From an uncultured Bacteroidales bacterium (lineage in GTDB: Bacteria > Bacteroidota > Bacteroidia > Bacteroidales > Paludibacteraceae): a DNA stretch of 64,000 nt. The stretch is from contig CAKUYO010000001.1 of the NCBI GenBank assembly GCA_934716995.1, positions 124,001 to 188,000 of the forward strand, read 5' to 3'. Position 1 is the stretch's first letter; every line of letters starts with the position of its first letter. A program made the position numbers and the translations under genes. The notes under the pieces are model-generated. The model was given only the letters and a program-made list of their open reading frames with translations, was not told where the DNA came from and made no database searches. This document shows positions 16,391 through 25,887 of this stretch, piece by piece.

Positions 16391-17541
16391 CAATGATTAT
16401 GCGTGTGTCCGGGTATCACGGTGGCACTGCCGGCGAGTTTCACTTGCAGGGCGGCACGAGTTACGACCGTCTCGCCCGAGCGGAGACCGCTCTTGACCAA
16501 CACGCGCTCGCCGTTGCTCTGACCGAGGGTTACCTCGCGCTTCATGTAGCAGTCCTCGTCCAGTTGCACATAGACCGAATAGACACCCTGCTCCTCGGTA
16601 ACCGCCGACAAGGGGACGGACAGGGCTTCCTGACGGTCAGCCAAGAGTAGATAGACATCGGCGTATGCCCCCGAGACCAAGCCCGCCTTGTTGTCAAAGG
16701 CAAAGACCACGGGTACATAGCCCGTCTGCGCATTGGCAGTCTTGCCCACCGACAGCAGGTGTCCGTTCATATCCGCCAGGCGGTAGGTGGTGTCGCTGTA
16801 TGCGGGCGCGAAATTAGCACTGCGGATACTGCCCAATCGGTTCCAATAGCGTTCCGGCACGTCCGCTTGCAGCAGCAGTTGCTGCGTCTGGCTGATACTG
16901 AGCAGCACCTGCCCCGCCTCGACATAGTCGCCGTTGGCGATGTTCAGTCCGCTCACGTAGCCGTTCTGCGGGGCGCGTATCTCGATGCAACCGTCATCGG
17001 CTTTCTTGTCCTGCAGGGCTTCGTACTGCGCCTTGGTGTTCTGGTAGCGGAGAGCAATCTGCTCCATCTCCTGTGCGGAGATGATCTGGCTGCCGGTCAG
17101 CCCCTGCGCACGGTCGTACTCCTTGCGGGCGGTCTCGTATTGGATACGCGCCGTCTCCACGGGGTCGCTTGCCGCCATACCGCGCACGGAGATATGTGCC
17201 AGCACCTCGCCTTTGCGTACAACTGTTCCCTCGTTGAGGGTGCGCTGCATACTGATGACACCGTCCATAGCCGCCACCACAGACCGCACTTTGTTGCCCG
17301 GTGTAGCCAGCCGACCCGACACCTTGACGGCTTCCGTAAAGGGCTGCATCTCTATCTTCTCGGTTTCCAACCCTACCGCAGCAGCCTTCTCGGGCGAGAA
17401 GACTATCTCGCCCTGTTTGTGGTTGTGGTGCTCCGTTGTCTCGTGTTCGTGCTCATGGTCGTGGTGTTCATGGTTATGCCCGCTGCAGCCTGTCAGTACA
17501 GCCGCCATATAGACACACAATAAAAAATAGTACCTTTGCAT
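16390..17541 (-). CDS. CusB/CzcB-like periplasmic adaptor of the efflux pump (lipoprotein, His-rich)
   Basis: The 383-residue protein starts with a lipobox (MAAVLTGC, Cys19) and then a histidine-rich stretch, HNHEHHDHEHEHETTEHHNH (22-41), a likely periplasmic metal-binding segment. The rest is a membrane-fusion protein: a barrel-sandwich strand (SVVAAMDGVISMQRTLNEGTVV), a helical hairpin (QYETARKEYDRAQGL to YQNTKAQYEALQ), a lipoyl-like return strand (IEIRAPQNGYVSGLNIANGD), beta-barrel and membrane-proximal domains. The C-terminus ends GHTHNH, again His-rich. The start at 17541 rather than 17604 is set by the signal peptide and by a -7 element at 17569-17576. It links the RND pump to the TolC-like channel and begins the long minus-strand run. 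Confidence 0.9.
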   Translation of the reverse strand: MQRYYFLLCVYMAAVLTGCSGHNHEHHDHEHEHETTEHHNHKQGEIVFSPEKAAAVGLETEKIEMQPFTEAVKVSGRLATPGNKVRSVVAAMDGVISMQRTLNEGTVVRKGEVLAHISVRGMAASDPVETARIQYETARKEYDRAQGLTGSQIISAQEMEQIALRYQNTKAQYEALQDKKADDGCIEIRAPQNGYVSGLNIANGDYVEAGQVLLSISQTQQLLLQADVPERYWNRLGSIRSANFAPAYSDTTYRLADMNGHLLSVGKTANAQTGYVPVVFAFDNKAGLVSGAYADVYLLLADRQEALSVPLSAVTEEQGVYSVYVQLDEDCYMKREVTLGQSNGERVLVKSGLRSGETVVTRAALQVKLAGSATVIPGHTHNH

Positions 17542-17568
17542 AGCGTATAGTTTTTCCAATTTACGCTG

Positions 17569-17576
17569 CAAAGATA
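17569..17576 (-). promoter_or_regulatory. -7 element (TATCTTTG) before the adaptor gene
   Basis: TATCTTTG on the minus strand, 27 bases before the adaptor ATG. No good -33 element is found 20 bases upstream, which would fit control by an activator or alternative sigma factor. Confidence 0.45.
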
Positions 17577-17615
17577 CTATCTTTTTCCTGCAACCGGGTT
17601 GCAATATGCCGTCGG

Positions 17616-18938
17616 TTATTTATTCAGCAGTTGCTTGGCAAAGGCGGGGATGTCGATACCGTCGAATGTGCCGCTGGTCATCATCAGCAAGGCGGTATTT
17701 TTGTAGTCCATACTCCGCAGGCGTGCCTGCATCGCCGCACTGTCGGTGAAGACCTCCACATTCGCCGAACCGAAAGCACAGCGGACTTCTTCGGCGGTAA
17801 TGGGCGTAAGCCGCTTGTGTTCTATCACTTTCGGGTTAAAATAGACCAATGCCACATCCGCCTCCTGCATACAGCCGTTGTACTGCGGCAGAAAATCCGC
17901 CATCAGTGAACTAAACGTATGCAACTCCATACACGCCACCAGTTTCTTGCCGGGATAGCGTTCGCGCACGGCATTGACCGTAGCCCGCAGTTTGCTGGGC
18001 GAGTGGGCGAAGTCTTTGTATGCCACCGAATCCGCCGTTTCGCAAATCTTCTCCAGACGGTTGCTGGCTCCCGTAAACGTGCTGATGATACGGTAGAAAT
18101 CGTCCGCCTGTACGCCAATCCGTTGGCACGCCAGGCACGCCGCCTGCAGGTTCTGCATATTGTGCCGCCCGAAGACCTGCATAGGTACGCTGCCCGTATA
18201 GGCATCGTAAGGCACACACGATATGTCCGCCCGCGCCCCTGCGGCTATCGCTTGCAGGTTCTCATCGTTTTGGTAATAAATAAACGTGCCGCCGGGTTCG
18301 ATAGTATCTACAAACTTGCGGAAGGTCTCCACATACTGCGGAAAAGTGGGAAAGACATTGATATGATCCCAGGCGATACCCGTCAGAATGGCGATATGCG
18401 GGTGGTACCACAGGAATTTGGAACGCAGGTCGAGCGGCGAAGTAAGATACTCGTCGCCCTCGAACACCGCATACTTGGCGGTATCGCTCAGGCGCACCAT
18501 ACGCTCGAAGCCCTCTATCTGCGCACCCACCATATAGTCGGTTTCGATACCTAAGTGCTGCAAGACGTAGAGAATCATCGAAGTGGTAGTGGTCTTGCCA
18601 TGGCTGCCGCCTACCACAATACGTATCTTGTCCTTGGTCTGCTCGTACAGGTACTCGGGGAACGAATAAATCTTCAGCCCCAGTTCGCGGGCACGCACCA
18701 ACTCGGGATTGTCCTCCCGCGCGTGCATACCCAGAATGATGGCATCTATATCCGGCGTTATCGTCTCGGGGTGCCAACCCATTTCCTTGGGCAGCAATCC
18801 CGCCTCACGCAGGTGTGTCCGCGCGGGGTCGAAAATCTCGTCGTCGGAACCCGTAACCGCATAGCCGGGCTTGCTCGCTACCGCCATAGCAAGGTTGTGC
18901 ATTGCCGCCCCGCCGATTGCAATAAAATGTATTCTCAT
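17616..18938 (-). CDS. mpl: UDP-N-acetylmuramate:L-Ala-gamma-D-Glu-meso-DAP ligase (Mpl)
   Basis: The 440-residue protein is a Mur-ligase family member used in peptidoglycan recycling: it joins the recovered tripeptide L-Ala-D-Glu-meso-DAP to UDP-MurNAc in the cytoplasm. Seen are the N-terminal nucleotide-sugar domain beginning MRIHFIAIGGAAMHNLA (1-17), the ATP loop VVGGSHGKTTTTS (108-120), the middle-domain FEGDEYLTSP and WDHINVFPT segments, and the C-terminal YKDFAHSPSKLRATV, which is the Mpl version of the ligase HP motif. The start at 18938 follows the stop of the upstream membrane-protein gene by one base, so the two are co-translated. Length agrees with the family (about 450). Confidence 0.93.
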   Translation of the reverse strand: MRIHFIAIGGAAMHNLAMAVASKPGYAVTGSDDEIFDPARTHLREAGLLPKEMGWHPETITPDIDAIILGMHAREDNPELVRARELGLKIYSFPEYLYEQTKDKIRIVVGGSHGKTTTTSMILYVLQHLGIETDYMVGAQIEGFERMVRLSDTAKYAVFEGDEYLTSPLDLRSKFLWYHPHIAILTGIAWDHINVFPTFPQYVETFRKFVDTIEPGGTFIYYQNDENLQAIAAGARADISCVPYDAYTGSVPMQVFGRHNMQNLQAACLACQRIGVQADDFYRIISTFTGASNRLEKICETADSVAYKDFAHSPSKLRATVNAVRERYPGKKLVACMELHTFSSLMADFLPQYNGCMQEADVALVYFNPKVIEHKRLTPITAEEVRCAFGSANVEVFTDSAAMQARLRSMDYKNTALLMMTSGTFDGIDIPAFAKQLLNK

Positions 18939-18939
18939 C

Positions 18940-19848
18940 TTATATCCAATAACATACTGCCAAGAGTATGAGTCCAATTATATACATAATCCCCCTTGCC
19001 GCCGACTCCCGCTGGCGGAAGAACAGCACCCACAGCCCCGAAAAGAGCAACAGAACCACCGGAAACAGCGAACCGCAGCAAGCCGCTGCCGCCGTGCGCA
19101 TAGGGAACAGCGACAAGCCGCCGGCGACAATAAAAAACAACGTAAAGAGCAGAAGCCAGTTCTGCTGCCCTGTGCTGTCTCTGTCCGTTCTCACCAGCGA
19201 AGCCACAAACAACACAATGCCAGCCCCTGTCAGAGCGACCTCTTCGACAGCGTCCGCCAGCGGCAAAGCAGAGAACAGCCATACACGGTGGAACATCGGC
19301 ATATACACATTTTCAATCCAACCGAAATGCCATGCCAACAGGAAATAGACAGCAAACACCACTGTCCCTATCAGCGTAGCCAGCCACACGCGCAAGCCGA
19401 AAGAATGTAACAGAATATATGCCACCCACACAGCAGGTATCAGCCACACCATATCCGGCAACACCAACGAAGCCCCTGACAGGAGCAATGCCGCCACAAA
19501 GGCACTCTCCGTAGGTTCGTCCTCGCGAAACGCTTTGCGCAGCAACAGCAATACCAACAGCATACACAATACCGCCGTCTGCCCCTGCCAACAGCCGTAA
19601 CCGGCGGGGAATGCCGTTGCCGACAGCAGATAGACAAACAACGGCAGACCGTCTCTGTCGCGTGCCAGCCCCGCACAAACCGTCAGATACCAAAACATCA
19701 CCCCGTTCAGCACCACAAGCAGCATCGTAGGAAGCACCTGCCGCCAATCACCATACAGAAACCCCGGAATCCACCCGCACAGCACCACAACCGACAGCAC
19801 CAAGGCTATCGGCAACGGCAGACGCGTGATACGGGCAAGAAATTTCAT
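18940..19848 (-). CDS. polytopic membrane protein (DUF6427-like)
   Basis: A 302-residue hydrophobic protein with roughly eight to nine predicted helices. Recognisable features are a charged LRKAFREDEPTESAF loop, a LPDMVWLIPAVWVAYIL helix and WHFGWIENVYMP. Its size, hydrophobic pattern and place directly before mpl fit the Bacteroidota DUF6427 family, whose function is unknown. The start at 19848 follows a consensus promoter at 19876-19906; an upstream in-frame ATG at 19878 overlaps that promoter and is rejected. Confidence 0.65.
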   Translation of the reverse strand: MKFLARITRLPLPIALVLSVVVLCGWIPGFLYGDWRQVLPTMLLVVLNGVMFWYLTVCAGLARDRDGLPLFVYLLSATAFPAGYGCWQGQTAVLCMLLVLLLLRKAFREDEPTESAFVAALLLSGASLVLPDMVWLIPAVWVAYILLHSFGLRVWLATLIGTVVFAVYFLLAWHFGWIENVYMPMFHRVWLFSALPLADAVEEVALTGAGIVLFVASLVRTDRDSTGQQNWLLLFTLFFIVAGGLSLFPMRTAAAACCGSLFPVVLLLFSGLWVLFFRQRESAARGIMYIIGLILLAVCYWI

Positions 19849-19875
19849 ACAGAAGCGGAATTTACAAAAACACCG

Positions 19876-19906
19876 CAAAGATATACAAAAAAAATCACAT
19901 ATACAA
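19876..19906 (-). promoter_or_regulatory. Bacteroidota-type promoter for the DUF6427-like gene and mpl
   Basis: Minus-strand TTG (19906-19904), 20 bases, TATCTTTG (19883-19876), about 28 bases before the start codon. Confidence 0.62.
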
Positions 19907-20066
19907 TTAACTTGCCAATTAACAATTAATAATTAACAAGTAATATGCATAATATGCAAAGTATGCAATTTCTATATAGGGTAATACCAATTACGGAGAA
20001 AAGACGTAGAAAGGATTACCCTATCCTATAAGGAATCACCTATCAATCACCTATGAATCACCTACT
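19907..20066. repeat. intergenic repeat mosaic with an 11-base array
   Basis: The AT-rich block around 19906-19945 (AACTTGCCAATTAACAATTA and following) is nearly identical to 58341-58382. It is followed by TTACGGAGAAAAGACGTAGAAAGG, related to the array at 29424-29456. Three 11-base units (AATCACCTATC type) start at 20034, 20045 and 20056. No gene is visible in 19849-20206. Confidence 0.75.
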
Positions 20067-20113
20067 GTTGCTATACAGATGACAAGGAGAGTGTCAGAAG
20101 CGTGATATGACAA

Positions 20114-20145
20114 AACAGGCTGCCTACATTTGTAGGCAGCCTGTT
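20114..20145 (-). terminator. strong rho-independent terminator after the M3 peptidase gene
   Basis: Perfect 15-bp inverted repeat (20114-20128 with 20131-20145), followed on the minus strand by TTTTG. It closes the ileS to M3-peptidase run. Confidence 0.85.
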
Positions 20146-20206
20146 AGACAGAAAGCAGTTGATTTTTTAACGGCGTTCTTTCCGCCGGTGTATATCCTAC
20201 TTCCTA

Positions 20207-22339
20207 TTATTTTTCTGCATCGGATGAGTCTGCTGCATCAGACGGCTCTTCTACAAACCCCTTACGCTCCAAGAGGTATTTGGGGTCGGCGGGTTTGCCG
20301 CGGAACTCCTGATAGAGTTCTGCTGCATCACGGGTACCACCCTGCTCCAGCATGTGGCGGAAACGATTCGCCACCTCGGGATTGAGAATGTCGCCCGTCT
20401 CTTCGAAAGCCGCAAAAGCGTCTGCGTCTAAGACAGCCGACCATGTGTAACTATAGTAGCCGGCTTCGTAACCCGTGGTGAAGATATGGTTGTAGAATGT
20501 AGAGCGGTAGCGCGTGATAATCTGCGGTATCATATTCATTTTTGCCATTGACTCCGCCTCGAACACATTGACATCAAAGTCAGCAGTGTCGGTTATCTCG
20601 TGGTAGTCCATATCAAGGATCGAGGCACTCAGCAACTCGGTCTCGACAAAGCCCTGGTTGAAAGTCTTGGCATTGTTGATTTTCCGGATCAGCGAGTCGG
20701 GCATCACCTCACCGGTCTGATAATGGAAAGCATACGTTTTCATTATCTCGGGACGGTAGCAGTAGTTCTCCATAAACTGCGAGGGCAGTTCGACGAAGTC
20801 GCGCGGAGTATTGGTGCCGGAGAGACTCTTGTAGGTAGCCTTGGAGAGCAGTCCGTGGAGAGCGTGTCCGAACTCGTGGAAGAGGGTCTCGACATCGTCC
20901 ATAGAGAGGAGCGACGGATTGCCCTTGGTAGGCTTGTTGAAGTTGCCGACATTGATGATGACAGGACGATGATCCACACCATCGGCATCCACATACTGGC
21001 TTTGGATATTGTTCATCCATGCGCCCGGGCGTTTGCCTGCACGGGGAAAATAGTCGGTGTAGAGGATACCCACCAAGTTGTCCTCGGCATCCGTTACTTT
21101 GAATACCTCAACCTCGGGATTATAGACAGGCATATCGGTGAGTTGCTCGAAATTGAGACCGTAGAGGTTATGCGCCAATTCGAACACACCTTTGCGGACG
21201 TTGCTCAGTTCAAAATAGGGTTTGAGTTGCTCCTCATCGAGGTCGTATTTCGCTTTGCGGAGTTTCTCTGCATAGTACCACCAATCCCACGGCTGCAGGT
21301 CTTCGCCAGGGAGTTCCTCATTCATAAGCGTTTGCAGTTCAGCGGCTTCGCGTTTGGCAGCAGCGAGACTGGGTTCCCAAACGGATTGGAGGAAAGCGTC
21401 CACGGTCTTGGCATCGTGCGCCATGCAGTCGGCGAGAATATAGTCGGCGGGACAGTCGTAGCCGAAGAGATGCGCTTTCTCGACACGCAGTTTCATTGTC
21501 TTGACGATAACGGCTTTGTTGTCGTACTCGTTGTCGTGGTTGCCGCGGGTGGTGTACGCCATCAGCAACTCGAGGCGCAGTTCGCGGTTCTCGCAGTACT
21601 GCAGAACGGGCGTAAACGAGGTGCGCTTGGGTGTGAAGAGCCATGCATCGGGACGACCGGCAGCGGTTGCCTCCTCTTTGGCAGCGGCTTTCGCGCTCTC
21701 GGGCAGCCCTTTGAGTTCGTTCTCGTCGGTGATGAAGAGTTGGTAGGCATTGGTCTCGGCTACCACGTTGTTGCCGAATTGCAGGGAGAGCAAGCCCAAC
21801 TCGCTGTTGATCTCCTTGAGACGTTCTTTCTGCTCGGGCAGCAGGTTGGCACCGTTGAGGGCGAAATGCTTGTAGGTCTCGGTGAGGAGACGCATCTGCT
21901 CGGCGTTCAGTCCGAGTTGCTCACGCTGGTCGTACACAAACTTGATGCGTTGGAACAGGCTGTCGTTGAGCAGGATACCGTCGCTCAAGTCGGAGAGCAT
22001 AGGAGTTACTTTCTCTGCGATACGGTTCATCTCGTCGTTGCCGTCCGCCTCCAACACATTGAAGAACACTCCGCTCACTTTCTCCAGCAGACTACCGCTG
22101 CGGTCAAGCGCGACGATCGTATTCTCGAAAGTAGGTTCGGCGGGGTTGGACACGATAGCCTCTATCTCGGCTTGGTTCTGCGCTATAGCCGCCTCGAAAG
22201 CGGGCATATAGTGCTCGGTTTTTACCTTGTCGAAAGCGGGAACACCGTAAGGCGTGTTCTGCTCCGACAAAAACGGGTTCTGATTGTTACATGCCATAAG
22301 CGTGATTGCGGCGATGCCGAATAGAACTGATTTTTTCAT
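20207..22339 (-). CDS. M3-family peptidyl-dipeptidase (Dcp-like), lipoprotein
   Basis: The 710-residue enzyme is a zinc metallopeptidase that removes dipeptides from peptide C-termini. The zinc motif HEFGH is at 488-492 (His488, Glu489, His492), and the third ligand is the Glu in the downstream LPSQFMENYCY helix. The N-terminus MKKSVLFGIAAITLMAC has a lipobox (Cys17), so it should be an envelope lipoprotein, as in many Bacteroidota, not the cytosolic form of E. coli. The start lies two bases after the AsmA-like stop, so they are co-transcribed. Length matches Dcp (about 680-710). The C-terminal AADSSDAEK is acidic and probably disordered. Confidence 0.92.
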   Translation of the reverse strand: MKKSVLFGIAAITLMACNNQNPFLSEQNTPYGVPAFDKVKTEHYMPAFEAAIAQNQAEIEAIVSNPAEPTFENTIVALDRSGSLLEKVSGVFFNVLEADGNDEMNRIAEKVTPMLSDLSDGILLNDSLFQRIKFVYDQREQLGLNAEQMRLLTETYKHFALNGANLLPEQKERLKEINSELGLLSLQFGNNVVAETNAYQLFITDENELKGLPESAKAAAKEEATAAGRPDAWLFTPKRTSFTPVLQYCENRELRLELLMAYTTRGNHDNEYDNKAVIVKTMKLRVEKAHLFGYDCPADYILADCMAHDAKTVDAFLQSVWEPSLAAAKREAAELQTLMNEELPGEDLQPWDWWYYAEKLRKAKYDLDEEQLKPYFELSNVRKGVFELAHNLYGLNFEQLTDMPVYNPEVEVFKVTDAEDNLVGILYTDYFPRAGKRPGAWMNNIQSQYVDADGVDHRPVIINVGNFNKPTKGNPSLLSMDDVETLFHEFGHALHGLLSKATYKSLSGTNTPRDFVELPSQFMENYCYRPEIMKTYAFHYQTGEVMPDSLIRKINNAKTFNQGFVETELLSASILDMDYHEITDTADFDVNVFEAESMAKMNMIPQIITRYRSTFYNHIFTTGYEAGYYSYTWSAVLDADAFAAFEETGDILNPEVANRFRHMLEQGGTRDAAELYQEFRGKPADPKYLLERKGFVEEPSDAADSSDAEK

Positions 22340-22340
22340 A

Positions 22341-25300
22341 TTATTGTATTTTTACGTTTTTACGCATGGAGTCGCGTATCATCTTTCGCAGGTTGGCACT
22401 CTCTTCATCCACCTTGCCGTGGAAATGCGGCTTGAAATCTTTGGCAAACTTGCACTTCGCCAACTTGATTTTAAGGTCGTCGATATTGCCCGACACGTTC
22501 ACACCCAAATAGATAGGCGAAAGGACGTTGATGTCGTAATCGAAAGTCATATCGAGGTTGTGCCGCCCGCCGAGTGCCACCATATAGTTGTCCAGCGAGA
22601 CGCAGAACGGATAGACATCTATCTCCTTCTTATAGACCGTCAGTTCGGCGGAGATACTATCCACTTTGTTCTCTGTTTTCTTGTTGAAAAGCAGCAACTT
22701 GGATATTTTGCTGAACGTTGCGTTGTCCATCACGACAAGGTCTTTGCCGAAGATACTGCATGCCCCGCGCAGGGTGGAAGGCTTCAGTTCGTATTTGGCA
22801 TTGGTATAGGTCTCCGCCGCAAGGTGGAACTCCGCCGCGCCCTTGAACGAGCGCAACATCGGCACGACAGAGTCGAGTTGCGGAATCATGTGGATAAGTT
22901 CGGCGATGTCAATGTCGAGCATGTGGTAGTCGAAACCGACATAGATATGGTTGCGGCGCGGAGTGCGGTACATTGCGGTGAGTTGCAGTTTGGCGGCATT
23001 GCAGACAAAACCCATCTCGTCCAGCACGAGTGTACCGTCTTTGATGTAGAGTTTGCCCTTTAGGTCGTGCGCCACCTCGTTGAACACCACCGCCTCTTTG
23101 ATGTGCGTGTTGAGCGCGACATCCACACCGAGCGGCACGAGGAACGGTGAGGCTTCTTCCGTGTTGCTGTCCTTTGTTTGTTGTTCTTCGTTCTTGGTTC
23201 CCTGTTCTTTGTCCTCTGCAGCCTCCTCGCTGCCAGAGTCGGCAGAGCAGAGTGCCATCAGTTCATTGACATCGGTATGGTCGGAGACAAAGTTCAGTTC
23301 GCCCTCCAAAGTGCCCTCTTTGCGCAGCCATGCACCGATATTCTGCACCTCGCCCGAGAGGGCGAAGTCGGAGTTGCCCACCCGCACTTGCGACTGTGCG
23401 ATTTGGAAGTCTTTGTTCGAATAGGTGAACGTGATTTGCGGGATATAAACAGGCTTGCCGATAGCCGCCAAGTGCGCCTCACCCGACTGCAGATCGACAT
23501 CCAGTTTCGGGTTCCATTGCAAGAGCAGGTTCTCGCCCTGTTTGTTGTAACGTGCCGACGCTTTGAGAGAAAGTGCCGCCGTCTTCACCTGCACGTCATC
23601 GCCCATCTTGCCCTCAAGCGCCTTTGTTTGGACGGATGCCTCCAGACGCGGGACGGACTTGTTTCGCTTGCCGGGACGGAGGTTCGCCTCCAGCGAAGAC
23701 TTGGTCAAGTGTGCCTGTATATCCGTGTAGCAGCCGCGCAGGTCGTCGAACGAGAGGTTCGCCTGCAAGGTCGGCACTGCAGTGGTATCCTTGGTGTTGT
23801 ACTCTGCGTAGGCGGTCAGGTGCGGGGCGGCGATGGTCGCCTCCATACTGTCCATTACCGCGTGCAGAGGTGCAGCAGACTGCAGTCCGAGCGTGGCGCA
23901 AAGAACAGGACTGTTGCCCAAGATATTGCTTGCCTCGAGTTGCAAAGCGGTCTGCCCGAGTTGTGCCGTCAGCGCATCAATCATCTCGAAATCAAGACTT
24001 TGCAACGACACTTGTGCCGCCAGCCAACCGACTGACTTATGCGACGGCTTGGGGTTGGGCAAGGTAAATTGCAGGCGTGTATCGGGCAGTTTAGCCAACA
24101 TACTGTCCATTTGGAAATCCACGCCTTGCAGGCGGATATCACCACTGAACTGCCCGCGCTCCAAACGCATATCCGTGAGGTCGCTCAGATGTATCTTCGT
24201 CCTGATCTTGCCCTGACCATGCCCTGTGGTCAGCATATTGTCGGGCAGGAAATACGCCACGTCGGGCAGGTGCAAATCGGCGTTCAGTTCGAGGTCGAGC
24301 AACATATCTGACAGCAGTTCGGACACCTCACCCGTGGCATCTATTTTGCTATCCAAGGTTTTTGCGGTGAGCGAATGTATCTGTACCGCACTTGCCTTGT
24401 CGTCGTTGAGGTCGATATGCGCATCGGCATCCAAGGCGACATCGCGCAAGGTGTATGGCAATGCGGCATACTTGCCGCGCCCATCCTCCAGCACCAAATG
24501 AGCGTCCACCAGCGGCATCTGCGACCCGCTATAGACCCCGCATACACCCACGACAAACGATATGCGCCCGTCCACTTCAATGTCGCGGAGCATATCCGTC
24601 AGCGAAGCGGGCAGGAGCGACAAGAGGGGTTCGATCTGCCACTCGTGCGCACGCGCATGCATATCTAAGGAGACAGTATCGGCAAGGTCGGCTGTGCCGT
24701 CCAACTGCAAGGCGAACCCGTTCACTTGCAGCGTCGCCTTACGGAGCGCAAAGTGCATCTTGTCCAAGTCCACCGAGGCGGGCAAGGAGACTGCCACCTG
24801 CAGACTGTCCGCATATTGCGTATCGCCAAGCGTGGCACTCATCGCCTCCGATTGGAGAGTCAGCAACACATCGTCCCAACTGCCGATACGAGCCGCCAGC
24901 GTGGTGTTCGCCAGCGAGGCGGAGATACTGTCTTTCTCGTCCACAAAAGAGATGTACCGCCCTTCGATACAGGCAGCATCGACGCTGATTTGGTCGAAAG
25001 GCAGCCCAGAAGAAACGGTATCCGCAGCCGTCGTGTCGGACGAGAGCGCAAACACATCGAAATTGGTTGTGCCGTCGGCAGCAATGTAGATATTCGCTAC
25101 CGCATCAGGAAGCGACAACTCTCTGACGACCAAATTACTATGCTTCAAAAACTCCATTACATTCACCGTAGCAACCACCTCGGGTGCAGCCAAGAGCGTA
25201 TCGCTCTGTGCGCCCTCCGTGGGGTTGATAAGGTATAGTCCGTCCACGCGCAAACCGAACTCGGGGAAGGTGGAGAAGAAAGTCAGATCCACCTCGCCCA

Positions 25301-25460
25301 ACGAGTGTTCGCAGGTGATGTACTTGTCCGCCACTTGCCGCACAATAGGTGTCAGACGTGCAGGCGTAAAGATGAGCCAGACAGCCACGCACACCACAAT
25401 CAGCACGACACCAATGAACGCGCCGAGTGTGATACCGAATATCTTCCAGAAACGTTTCAT
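22341..25460 (-). CDS. AsmA-like inner-membrane protein
   Basis: The 1039-residue protein has one N-terminal helix (residues 9-32) and a very long beta-rich periplasmic region ending in an AsmA_2-like domain (FGKDLVVMDNATFSKISKLL and KIDVYPFCVSLDNYMVALGG-like stretch near residues 940-990). AsmA-family proteins form long bridges between the membranes and affect phospholipid transport. Between about residues 750 and 782 lies a charged low-complexity linker (DKEQGTKNEEQQTKDSN) encoded by AAAGAAC-type repeats that also occur between genes at 37276-37318 and 45563-45595. The start overlaps the upstream small lipoprotein stop by one base. It belongs to the ileS transcription unit by spacing. Confidence 0.82.
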   Translation of the reverse strand: MKRFWKIFGITLGAFIGVVLIVVCVAVWLIFTPARLTPIVRQVADKYITCEHSLGEVDLTFFSTFPEFGLRVDGLYLINPTEGAQSDTLLAAPEVVATVNVMEFLKHSNLVVRELSLPDAVANIYIAADGTTNFDVFALSSDTTAADTVSSGLPFDQISVDAACIEGRYISFVDEKDSISASLANTTLAARIGSWDDVLLTLQSEAMSATLGDTQYADSLQVAVSLPASVDLDKMHFALRKATLQVNGFALQLDGTADLADTVSLDMHARAHEWQIEPLLSLLPASLTDMLRDIEVDGRISFVVGVCGVYSGSQMPLVDAHLVLEDGRGKYAALPYTLRDVALDADAHIDLNDDKASAVQIHSLTAKTLDSKIDATGEVSELLSDMLLDLELNADLHLPDVAYFLPDNMLTTGHGQGKIRTKIHLSDLTDMRLERGQFSGDIRLQGVDFQMDSMLAKLPDTRLQFTLPNPKPSHKSVGWLAAQVSLQSLDFEMIDALTAQLGQTALQLEASNILGNSPVLCATLGLQSAAPLHAVMDSMEATIAAPHLTAYAEYNTKDTTAVPTLQANLSFDDLRGCYTDIQAHLTKSSLEANLRPGKRNKSVPRLEASVQTKALEGKMGDDVQVKTAALSLKASARYNKQGENLLLQWNPKLDVDLQSGEAHLAAIGKPVYIPQITFTYSNKDFQIAQSQVRVGNSDFALSGEVQNIGAWLRKEGTLEGELNFVSDHTDVNELMALCSADSGSEEAAEDKEQGTKNEEQQTKDSNTEEASPFLVPLGVDVALNTHIKEAVVFNEVAHDLKGKLYIKDGTLVLDEMGFVCNAAKLQLTAMYRTPRRNHIYVGFDYHMLDIDIAELIHMIPQLDSVVPMLRSFKGAAEFHLAAETYTNAKYELKPSTLRGACSIFGKDLVVMDNATFSKISKLLLFNKKTENKVDSISAELTVYKKEIDVYPFCVSLDNYMVALGGRHNLDMTFDYDINVLSPIYLGVNVSGNIDDLKIKLAKCKFAKDFKPHFHGKVDEESANLRKMIRDSMRKNVKIQ

Positions 25461-25873
25461 TATTTCATACGCGAGAAGGAGTATTTATTTTTCGGTTGCT
25501 CCTTTTCGTAGTATTGCAGTTCGGTGTCTGTGAGTTTTGTGATGGTGTAAATCTTCGGAATTTCTCCACCGCCATTGCTCATCAGGTGAATTTCCGTAAG
25601 TTGCGGTTTCTCCAACAGCCACTTGAACCAACCGTTTCCATGTTTGTCATTTAGTACATCCTCTTCGGTAATGTATTCGTTTTCATGCCATTCATAGCCA
25701 TACTGGTACGTTGCGTCTGCCTGTTCTGTGGTGAAACGGACATAGTGTTCCGTGCCGTCTTCCAACCAAAGTCCGACAATGTTACCATTCATAGGTTCTT
25801 CCACACCCACACACGAAGCCATTAAGGCTCCTACCAATGCCACAACGGCGATACGTAAGATATTCTTTTTCAT
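25460..25873 (-). CDS. small hypothetical lipoprotein
   Basis: The 137-residue protein has a lipoprotein signal with lipobox LMASC (Cys21). The mature part (VGLWLEDGTEHYVRFTTEQ, YGYEWHENEYITEEDVLND, then KIYTITKLTDTELQYYE) looks like a small beta-barrel of the lipocalin-like or DUF5004 kind common in Bacteroidota, but I do not recognise a specific family. It is 14 bases downstream of ileS and ends at the AsmA-like start, so it sits inside that transcription unit. Confidence 0.75.
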   Translation of the reverse strand: MKKNILRIAVVALVGALMASCVGVEEPMNGNIVGLWLEDGTEHYVRFTTEQADATYQYGYEWHENEYITEEDVLNDKHGNGWFKWLLEKPQLTEIHLMSNGGGEIPKIYTITKLTDTELQYYEKEQPKNKYSFSRMK

Positions 25874-25887
25874 TATATAATTACTAT

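Noticed and set aside
20600..22324. 574-codon open frame opposite the M3 peptidase
   Set aside because: Antisense shadow; no signature and no start-site signals.
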